Source: an uncultured Bacteroides sp.
Lineage (GTDB): Bacteria > Bacteroidota > Bacteroidia > Bacteroidales > Bacteroidaceae
Reading direction: 5' to 3'
DNA: 64,000 nt
Assembly: GCA_900766195.1 (NCBI GenBank)
Contig: CAAFUN010000026.1
Span: 1 to 64,000 of the forward strand
The notes beneath the pieces are model-generated. The model saw nothing but the letters and a program-made list of their open reading frames with translations. It did no database searches and was not told the DNA's origin. The translations under genes and the position numbers were made by a program. Within the stretch, counting starts at the first letter, position 1, and every line of letters begins with the position of its first letter. Shown piece after piece: positions 58,901 through 64,000 of this stretch.

Positions 58901-59036
58901 AAAATATACATTGAATGTTGTGAACCCTTCGGATGGTGTAATAACTGTTCGAGAGAAGGCAATTAAAATCAATGGTTTGTATCTTCTTGATACAAACGGA
59001 AAGAAGGATATGATTTATTGGTTTCATAGACTATAA
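55923..59036 (+). CDS. Secreted beta-helix and DUF6298 protein, probable novel glycan-active enzyme
   Basis: The signal peptide ends near GSAQN; ATG at 55932 is an alternative start. Residues about 55-520 form a right-handed beta-helix like pectin-active enzymes (GFRGAILLGEGVFELENSLH; ISTSGIVIRGVDRDKTVLL; NAENCWVRRVNFKNFAGSAV; CTFFTMGQQTLFQRCYSE). The second half (about 560-1037) looks like the DUF6298 family with a TIM-barrel pattern. Glu725 in LLLFHENYFQHN and Glu809 in QLIGAEFTGPLPF sit where acidic residues of clan GH-A-like barrels lie, and DIIDIRYWHY follows. I infer a glycosidase or lyase with two modules. It starts 210 bases after the HTCS gene, in the same direction, so the HTCS probably controls it. 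Confidence 0.75.
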   Translation: MVLMNKNMIRGNLILIGLLFLGLTKGSAQNFPLQVKDGQLHYITDVKGNRILDYSYCGYQSSERMIPDVKNVISVIWKAGDNTRRIQKAIDYVSSLSPDKSGFRGAILLGEGVFELENSLHISTSGIVIRGVDRDKTVLLKKGVDRGALLYVEGKNDLKVTDTLTVSTPYVAVNEKSFQVSGNVKLSVGDRIQIVRPSSREWIALIGCDIFGGGISSLGWKPGDIDITWDRAILKSDGGTVTVDAPLTVALDNKWGEVKVLRYKWSGRIAEAGVENLTLASDYNKQYLKDEDHCWMGVSIENAENCWVRRVNFKNFAGSAVMVQHTASKITVEDCISRDPISEIGGMRRCTFFTMGQQTLFQRCYSEHGIHDFSAGFCAAGPNAFVQCESWESLGFSGSIDSWATGLLFDIVNIDGNNLSYKNLGQDKNGAGWNTANSLFWQCTASEIECYSPASDAKNRAYGCWAQFSGNGDWDESNNHVQPRSFFYAQLSQRLGVDCLERGHILPRETNATSSPAIEVAMQLAKEAYTPRLTLEKWITDGTFSAPVSSAKLIAVDDVKLKREAVNVQVNHEYRVINGHLVIDGKLLVGGRSEVPWWNGNLTSRYLNAVAKPHVTRFVPGREGMGLTDRIDSTVTYMVRNNILLLDHNYGLWYDRRRDDHERVRRCDGDVWAPFYEQPFARCGEGTAWDGLSKYDLARPNLWYWHRLKEFATKGAEKGLLLFHENYFQHNIIEAGAHWVDCPWRTANNINNTGFPEPVPFAGDKRVFMADMFYDISNPVRRELHRRYIRQCLDNFADNPNVIQLIGAEFTGPLPFVQFWIDVIGEWRKESGKHPLIALSTTKDVQDAILNDPERSKWVDIIDIRYWHYNTNDIYAPEGGKNMAPRQYMRKMKVGKVSFAEAYRAVSEYRIKYPEKAVTYNAQNYPEMAWAVFMAGGSCSAIPVKDEAFLKDAAEMQVENSSTDNYQKLVKSDTGCIIYSHSEDAIPVNLPNGKYTLNVVNPSDGVITVREKAIKINGLYLLDTNGKKDMIYWFHRL

Positions 59037-59241
59037 TAGGTCTAGATATATCTAAGAAAGGTTAAATCAAAAGAATTACTTTCGTTGCAATATCTTGCAT
59101 AGGGAGTGGTTCTTTTGTATTAAGAGCCTATAATGTTATTCTATTCATATAAGTACTACCTCACTTTTCTGCTCTATAACATGTTACCTGTTTTTCCAAG
59201 TCAATAACCAATTATTTCATAAGCGTGTAGCTGCTCCTTAT

Positions 59242-59249
59242 TAGTTTTG
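59242..59249 (+). promoter_or_regulatory. Candidate -7 box of the ECF sigma gene
   Basis: TAGTTTTG fits TAnnTTTG and lies 19 bases upstream of the first start codon. No -33 TTTG is seen at the right distance. Confidence 0.35.
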
Positions 59250-59268
59250 TCACATCAAAAGTAATCGT

Positions 59269-59835
59269 ATGTATACCATGATGAACCAAAACTTAAAAGA
59301 AACAACTTCTTCCCTTGTAGCCGATTTTCAGTCGGGTGACACTAATGCTTTTTCCAAGTTGTATGATATGTACATCAATGTCTTGTTGAGCTATGGAAGT
59401 AGGCTAACCACAGATAAGGAACTCTTGAAAGATTGCATACATGATGTTTTTGTTAAGCTGTATACTCGTCAGATTGATTTGGGCGCAGTTGAGAACTTTA
59501 AATCATATCTTCTTATTTCTTTGAAGAATAAAATATATGATGAACTTCGACGTCAGGTGTATGTGTCGGAAACAGCAGTCGAGGATCTCAATATTGCTCG
59601 GTCATCAGATGATGTGGAAAGCTTATATTTGGTAAAGGAGAAAAATTTTAATAATCAGATGAGAGTCCAATACCTCTTAGCGCAGCTACCTCCTCGTCAG
59701 CACGAAGCCATAACATTATATTACATGGAAGGATGGAAGTATGAAGATATTTGCATCTCCATGAACATGAACTATCAGTCTGTGCGCAACCTGATTCATA
59801 GAGGTATAACAAAGTTAAGAAGTTTGTTGAATTAA
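59269..59835 (+). CDS. ECF-type RNA polymerase sigma factor
   Basis: A 188-residue group 4 sigma factor. Region 2 shows FQSGDTNAFSKLYDMYINVL and KDCIHDVFVKLYTR. Region 4 shows LPPRQHEAITLYYMEGWKYE and NYQSVRNLIHRGITKLRSLL. In-frame ATGs at 59278 and 59281 could also serve as start. In Bacteroides this type normally stands before a FecR-type anti-sigma gene and a SusC/SusD pair. Here only a short FecR-like fragment follows. It may still act on distant promoters without a membrane-bound anti-sigma partner. Confidence 0.92.
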   Translation: MYTMMNQNLKETTSSLVADFQSGDTNAFSKLYDMYINVLLSYGSRLTTDKELLKDCIHDVFVKLYTRQIDLGAVENFKSYLLISLKNKIYDELRRQVYVSETAVEDLNIARSSDDVESLYLVKEKNFNNQMRVQYLLAQLPPRQHEAITLYYMEGWKYEDICISMNMNYQSVRNLIHRGITKLRSLLN

Positions 59836-59954
59836 CATTATCCGAATTAGCTTATATACAGGTCTTCTTCTGTCTTCAAATTATACTTATTTTTTGAGTA
59901 CGGGTTTTCTTATCATCCGTCTTTATTGAAGAGATTATTCAATATTAAGTTCAA

Positions 59955-60206
59955 ATGGATGATGTTGTATCAAAAAAATATAGTAAAGTAGAAGATTTCT
60001 TGGATGATGACGATTTTGTTAGATATGCTTCTGAAGCATCTGCTGCTGAAGAGTCATTCTGGCATGGATTATTAAGCGAGAACCCCAATCTATATTCCGT
60101 CTTTAAGGAAGCTAAATCTGTTATAGAAGAACCAGGTATGGGTGGCTTCACTCAGCTTGATTCAGAAATGCTAAAACAACGGATATGGGCAACTTTTTCA
60201 TTGTAG
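59955..60206 (+). pseudogene. Truncated FecR-type anti-sigma factor fragment
   Basis: An 83-residue frame reading EDFLDDDDFVRYASEASAAE, FWHGLLSENPNLYSVFKEA and DSEMLKQRIWATF. This matches the cytoplasmic N-terminal domain of Bacteroides FecR-like anti-sigma factors, which normally continue with a transmembrane helix and a periplasmic FecR domain (over 300 residues). The frame stops directly where the membrane helix should begin. The next gene, on the other strand, ends only 50 bases away. It is either a remnant or a short soluble anti-sigma factor. The gap of 119 bases to the sigma gene is larger than usual. Confidence 0.6.
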
Positions 60207-60255
60207 AATAATTGCCCTAAAAAAAAGAAGTCTGTAAGATAGCTGAAGTTCTGTT

Positions 60256-61767
60256 CTATCTGTTTAGCAGTAGCATTTCTTCCAGATATTGTCTGGTATT
60301 GCAGAGACGAGGAATTTTATGCTGCCCTCCAAGCTTACCTTTCTGTGCCAGCCAATCATGAAACAATCCCTTACGTGCAACGATAAGCTCCAATGGTTGA
60401 AGAGCAAGGTTGTTCTGCCTCTTAGCTTCATAGTCGGAATTAATTTCTTTCAGCGTATCATCTAATATGCTGGCAAACCGATTGAGATCATCGGGCATTT
60501 GATTAAATTCAATCAACCACTGATGGCGACATTTGGCATTTACGTCCATAAATACGGGTGCTGCAGAATATTCGGCAATTAATGCACCGGTTTGAGCACA
60601 TGCTTTAGCCAGTCCTTTCTCTGCATTATCCACAATCAGTTCTTCACCAAAAGCATTTATAAAATGTTTGGTTCGTCCTGTTATAACAAACTTATAGGGA
60701 TGGGCTTGAGTGAACTTAACGGTATCTCCAATCATGTATCGCCACAATCCGGCTGAAGTAGATATTACGATAGCATAGTTCTTATTCAATTCCACTTCGT
60801 CAAGCTTGCATATCCTTGGATTCTCTTTTTCGAGGTCTTCAAGAGGAATAAATTCGTAGAAAACGCCATAGTCTATCATGAGTAGCATAGCCGGGTTGTT
60901 CGGATCATTTTGCGTACCGAAATAACCTTCTGAGGCATTGTACGTCTCCACATAATGCATCTTCGAAGAGCGTATGATCTCTTTATATTGTTCGCGATAA
61001 GGAGTAAAGGCTACGCCACCATGGAAGAATACTTCTAAGTTTGGCCAAATCTCTTCCAACGACTCTTTTCCTGTTCTTTTGAGGAGATATTTAATCAAGA
61101 CTAACATCCATGAGGGTACCCCGGATAAATTGGTGACATTGGCATGAAGAGTAGTATTTGCTATAGCCTCTATTTTCTTTTCGAAATCGCTCATTAAAGC
61201 GATTTTCTTGCTTGGAACCCTGATTAGATTGACTAAGGGATTTACATTTTGTATGAGGATAGCAGAGAGGTCGCCCACCAAACTATGTTTCATGTTGAGG
61301 TTGGGACTATGACTTCCACCTAATATTAAGCCTTTTCCTGAGAAAAAACGGCTTTCCGGGTTCTGACTTAAATAAATTGTCACTGCATCCTGACCGCCAC
61401 GGTAATGTGTGTCTTTTAAAGATTCTTTGCTTACGGGTAAGAATTTGCTCTTGTCATTAGTGGTTCCCGATGACTTGGCAAACCATCTGATGTTGGAAGG
61501 CCAAAGAAGGTTTTGCTCACCACCACGCAGACGCTCTACATAAGATTTAATCTCTTCATAGGTTTGAACAGGAACCCGGCTCTTAAATTCTTCATAATTA
61601 CTTATGCTTTTATATTCATATTTCTTTCCCCATTCTGTGTAGGCCGCCGTTTTTAAAAGTCTGTCAAGTACGTTTTGTTGTAATTCTCCGGCTTGATCGG
61701 TATATCGGTCAAGCTCTCTTAAACGACGTTCAAAATAAATTTTATTCAGCAGTGATGTAGTATTCAT
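60256..61767 (-). CDS. GH3 auxin-responsive promoter family (acyl-adenylate) protein
   Basis: A 503-residue protein of the plant-GH3-like acyl-acid-amido synthetase family, not a glycosidase. The adenylate-binding motifs are WFAKSSGTTNDKSKFLPVSK (motif 1), YNASEGYFGTQ (motif 2) and GLWRYMIGDTVKFTQAHPYK with ITGRTKHFINAFGEELIVDN (motif 3). Such proteins are common in Bacteroidetes and of unknown substrate; they probably activate a carboxylic acid by ATP. It is a single gene divergent from the phosphofructokinase gene. Confidence 0.93.
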   Translation of the reverse strand: MNTTSLLNKIYFERRLRELDRYTDQAGELQQNVLDRLLKTAAYTEWGKKYEYKSISNYEEFKSRVPVQTYEEIKSYVERLRGGEQNLLWPSNIRWFAKSSGTTNDKSKFLPVSKESLKDTHYRGGQDAVTIYLSQNPESRFFSGKGLILGGSHSPNLNMKHSLVGDLSAILIQNVNPLVNLIRVPSKKIALMSDFEKKIEAIANTTLHANVTNLSGVPSWMLVLIKYLLKRTGKESLEEIWPNLEVFFHGGVAFTPYREQYKEIIRSSKMHYVETYNASEGYFGTQNDPNNPAMLLMIDYGVFYEFIPLEDLEKENPRICKLDEVELNKNYAIVISTSAGLWRYMIGDTVKFTQAHPYKFVITGRTKHFINAFGEELIVDNAEKGLAKACAQTGALIAEYSAAPVFMDVNAKCRHQWLIEFNQMPDDLNRFASILDDTLKEINSDYEAKRQNNLALQPLELIVARKGLFHDWLAQKGKLGGQHKIPRLCNTRQYLEEMLLLNR

Positions 61768-61794
61768 TCCTTATATAAAAGCATATTTAATTTG

Positions 61795-61802
61795 CAAAAT
61801 TA
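61795..61802 (-). promoter_or_regulatory. Candidate -7 box of the acyl-adenylate family gene
   Basis: CAAAATTA reads TAATTTTG on the minus strand and lies 28 bases upstream of the start codon. Confidence 0.4.
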
Positions 61803-61897
61803 ATCTTATTTATTGGCTTCTCTATCTTTTTTCCTTTTTTTTTCTATCTTTACGAACGTTACAAGTTCATTAATTTTACGTAAAACGAAAGGACGCT

Positions 61898-62908
61898 ATG
61901 AGAATAGGTATTTTGACTTCAGGAGGAGATTGCCCCGGTATCAATGCTACAATTCGCGGAGTTTGTAAAACAGCAATTCATCATTACGGCATGGAAGTGG
62001 TGGGCATACATAGCGGATTTCAAGGTCTGTTGAACAAAGATGTTGAAATCTTGACAGATAGATCCCTTTCGGGAATGTTGAATATGGGTGGAACAATGCT
62101 TGGTACATCCCGCGAAAAACCTTTTAAGAAGAGTGGAGTGGTAGATGGTGTGGATAAACCGGGCATCATTGCCAAGAACATTGAAGAATTGGGATTGGAT
62201 TGCTTGGTGTGTATTGGTGGAAATGGAACTCAAAAGACAGCTGCTAAAATGGCAGCTATGGGGCTTAATATAGTATCTGTTCCTAAGACCATAGATAATG
62301 ATATTTGGGGGACGGATTTCTCATTTGGCTTTGATTCGGCGGTGAGTATTGCTACTGATGCCATAGATCGCTTACATTCCACAGCAAGTTCGCATAAGCG
62401 GGTGATGGTGATTGAAGTGATGGGACACAAAGCTGGATGGATTGCTTTGTATTCGGGCATGGCCGGGGGTGGAGATGTTATTCTTGTGCCTGAAATACCT
62501 TATGACGTCCATCGTATCAGTGAGACTATTTTGGAAAGGTTGAAACGAGGGAAACCATATTCCATTGTTGTAGTGGCGGAAGGTATAATTACTGATGGGC
62601 AGAAGCATGCTGCCGAGTATATAGCTGAAATGATAGAACGTGAGACGAGTATTGAGACGCGCGAAACAGTTTTAGGATACATTCAACGCGGAGGTTCTCC
62701 TACACCATTTGATCGCAATCTTTCTACCCGTATGGGTGGTCATGCTACGGAACTGATAGCAAAGGCTGAATATGGGCGGATGATTACTCTGAAAGGGAAC
62801 GAAATATCTTCAATAGAATTGCAGGAAGTAGCCGGCAAGTTAAAATTAGTAACGGAAGAAGATGATTTAGTTGTTCAGGGGCGCCGTATGGGAGTCTGCT
62901 TTGGATAA
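61898..62908 (+). CDS. pfkA: 6-phosphofructokinase
   Basis: Phosphorylates fructose 6-phosphate in glycolysis. The 336-residue protein starts MRIGILTSGGDCPGINATIR. Catalytic signature PKTIDNDIWGTDFSFGFDSA carries Asp133 and Asp135, and EVMGHKAGWIALYSGMAGG and GYIQRGGSPTPFDRNLSTRM bind the sugar phosphate. The phosphate-donor loop reads GGNGTQ with Asn109 where E. coli PfkA has Asp103 in GGDGS, and Lys130 precedes TIDND where E. coli has Gly. Both positions help to decide between ATP and pyrophosphate as donor. ATP remains likely, but this is not the canonical form. The gene is next to rnc, as in other Bacteroides. Confidence 0.93.
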   Translation: MRIGILTSGGDCPGINATIRGVCKTAIHHYGMEVVGIHSGFQGLLNKDVEILTDRSLSGMLNMGGTMLGTSREKPFKKSGVVDGVDKPGIIAKNIEELGLDCLVCIGGNGTQKTAAKMAAMGLNIVSVPKTIDNDIWGTDFSFGFDSAVSIATDAIDRLHSTASSHKRVMVIEVMGHKAGWIALYSGMAGGGDVILVPEIPYDVHRISETILERLKRGKPYSIVVVAEGIITDGQKHAAEYIAEMIERETSIETRETVLGYIQRGGSPTPFDRNLSTRMGGHATELIAKAEYGRMITLKGNEISSIELQEVAGKLKLVTEEDDLVVQGRRMGVCFG

Positions 62909-63455
62909 TCCAGAGTATTACTGCAAAGCACAAACGCTGTTCATTAGGCTAGAATACCTCAATTAAAACATGAAATCAGCATAAAGATAATATCTCGTTA
63001 TCTCTTCTTTTTTGTTCCTTTTGCAGTTACATTATTCCGGCTCCCGTGCGAGAGCCAAGCGGCGCCCGTACCTGATCCGTATAGTTCCGCAGCCTGATCC
63101 GAAGGGATCCCGCGCGCGAGCCCAAGTTATGCTTATACAAAATATACATTATTCCATATGTATATGAACATTATACCTAATGTAAGCTAACAAAAAGACG
63201 ATGGCAAAATGACGGATTAGATGGTTGGATTAGAGTAAGAAATGCCTTAAGCGTGAAAAATCTTTTCTTTAATGCGTAGTGAATCAGTAATGTACGTAAC
63301 CTTTAAATCATGCTTAATTCTTCCTTTTGGTTTCTCTGAAAAGTATCTGAAAAGGAGCTATATCCTTCTATTGTATCTTTAGAATGAATGCAAAAGAAGG
63401 AGTCAATTCAAGGGAATGCTCAATGTACTTGTAGTTTGAGGATATAGACCGAATA
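62909..63455. other. Convergent intergenic region between pfkA and rnc
   Basis: No ORF is credible here. A weak hairpin with AGATAA/TTATCT arms and a T-run near 62986-63013 may end pfkA. A GC-rich block lies at 63037-63128 between two copies of an 11-bp direct repeat. The last 300 bases (63160-63455) are AT-rich with no recognised feature. Confidence 0.5.
63028..63155. repeat. GC-rich element flanked by an 11-bp direct repeat
   Basis: TACATTATTCC occurs at 63028-63038 and again at 63145-63155. Between them lies a block (to about 63128) far richer in G and C than the surroundings. It contains two similar units, GGCTCCCGTGCGAGAGCCAA and GGATCCCGCGCGCGAGCCCA, the first of which can fold (GGCTC/GAGCC), and two copies of CCTGATCCG. 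The flanking repeat looks like a target duplication, so this may be a small inserted or REP-like element. No terminal inverted repeats are seen. Confidence 0.5.
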
Positions 63456-64000
63456 TTAAAGGACGTCTATTTCTTGATCCTTTACCTCGGGAGTATCAGC
63501 TATGTTGCCGTCTTCTTCTTGCAGGAGTTCTTGTTCAACTGTCTCCGTATCAGTGGGCTCTTCTGCTTGAGCTTGAAGTTTGGTGCTCTCAATGGCTTCT
63601 TTGAAGGTGGCGTCTGTCTTTATTCTTTTGAGAGCGGCCTCTGCTGCTATCTGTTGCGATTCTTTTTTTGAATAGCCGGTTCCTGTTCCTGCCGACAGTC
63701 CCTCAATACGTACTTCCGTATGGAATATGGGGTTGTATTGCTCGTCCAGTTGCTGCTCGATGAGTTCAAAAGAGACCTTGAATTTATTCTTCTGGCTCCA
63801 TTCAATCAGCTTAGATTTGAAGTTAACTTCTTTGCGAGACATCTTATCCAAGTCTATATATTGCTTGAATATCTTATCCTGCATGAATTGTTTGCAACGA
63901 TTATAGCCCTGATCCAAATAGATGGCACCGATGAGCGCTTCGAATGCATTGCCATACATGTACGTGTTGTGCGAAGAAGAGCGGGTGGAGTATTTCACAA
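63456..64000 (-). CDS. rnc: Ribonuclease III, 3' part (gene continues beyond the window)
   Basis: The gene runs off the right edge, so its N-terminal part is missing. What is visible is the second half of the RNase III catalytic domain (MYGNAFEALIGAIYLDQGYN), then the double-stranded RNA-binding domain (VNFKSKLIEWSQKNKFKVSF; GTGTGYSKKESQQIAAEAAL). A Glu/Asp-rich tail of about 50 residues follows (DTETVEQELLQEEDGNIADT). In the signature the Asp that precedes the catalytic Glu by three in E. coli (DTVE) is Asn here (NAFE). It cuts double-stranded RNA in rRNA and mRNA processing. It is convergent with pfkA. Confidence 0.92.
   Translation of the reverse strand, partial: VKYSTRSSSHNTYMYGNAFEALIGAIYLDQGYNRCKQFMQDKIFKQYIDLDKMSRKEVNFKSKLIEWSQKNKFKVSFELIEQQLDEQYNPIFHTEVRIEGLSAGTGTGYSKKESQQIAAEAALKRIKTDATFKEAIESTKLQAQAEEPTDTETVEQELLQEEDGNIADTPEVKDQEIDVL

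Noticed and set aside
60256..61767. Reading the GH3-named protein as a glycoside hydrolase
   Set aside because: Its motifs are those of the plant-GH3 acyl-adenylating family; the shared name is a coincidence.

Overview
The window looks like a chromosomal segment of a gut Bacteroides species or close relative. Several signs agree: hybrid two-component regulators, SusD/BACON-type lipoproteins, FecR/ECF remnants, HU-HIG proteins, TAnnTTTG-type -7 promoter boxes, almost no Shine-Dalgarno sequences, and many large secreted glycosidases with N-terminal signal peptides. I see no rRNA or tRNA genes, no CRISPR array, no transposase and no integrase.

Layout. (1) 1-2849: a long leader and a secreted GH3 beta-glycosidase with its own terminator. 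(2) 3064-7889: a tight five-gene operon of small membrane proteins, two lipoproteins (one with WG repeats) and a Sel1-repeat protein, behind a perfect CCCCTA/TAGGGG palindrome. (3) 8282-31969: a run of eight same-strand carbohydrate-active genes: GH95, a GH67/GH20-like enzyme, a GH43-like::GH2 fusion with malectin and CBM-like modules, two further GH2 enzymes, GH106, a sialate-O-acetylesterase-type esterase and a DUF5703 protein. Together they suit sequential removal of fucose/galactose, uronic acid, arabinose, galactose, rhamnose and acetyl groups from a branched plant glycan such as arabinogalactan or pectic side chains (inference). No SusC/SusD pair accompanies them in the window. (4) 32000-43227: a more AT-rich stretch with an HU-HIG DNA-binding protein, a BACON/SusD-like fusion lipoprotein without SusC, three decayed genes, a glutathione peroxidase, a GNAT acetyltransferase, a TPR/HTH regulator divergent from an outer-membrane beta-barrel protein, and a methyltransferase. 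(5) 43413-48464: a metallophosphoesterase, then SDR, aldo/keto reductase and AraC genes on the minus strand, divergent from a double-domain VOC protein. (6) 48560-60206: a second carbohydrate locus with a GH2 enzyme, a full hybrid two-component sensor/regulator, a beta-helix/DUF6298 protein, an ECF sigma factor and a truncated FecR-type anti-sigma fragment. (7) 60256-64000: housekeeping genes: a GH3-auxin-type acyl-adenylate family protein, 6-phosphofructokinase, and the 3' part of rnc at the window edge. A GC-rich element flanked by an 11-bp direct repeat lies between the last two.

The strongest candidates for undescribed biology are the repeat-protein operon at 3-8 kb with its palindrome, the SusD-like fusion without a SusC partner, the DUF6298 protein next to the HTCS, and the multi-module GH43-like/GH2 fusion. 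All functional names come from reading motifs by eye. No database search was run.
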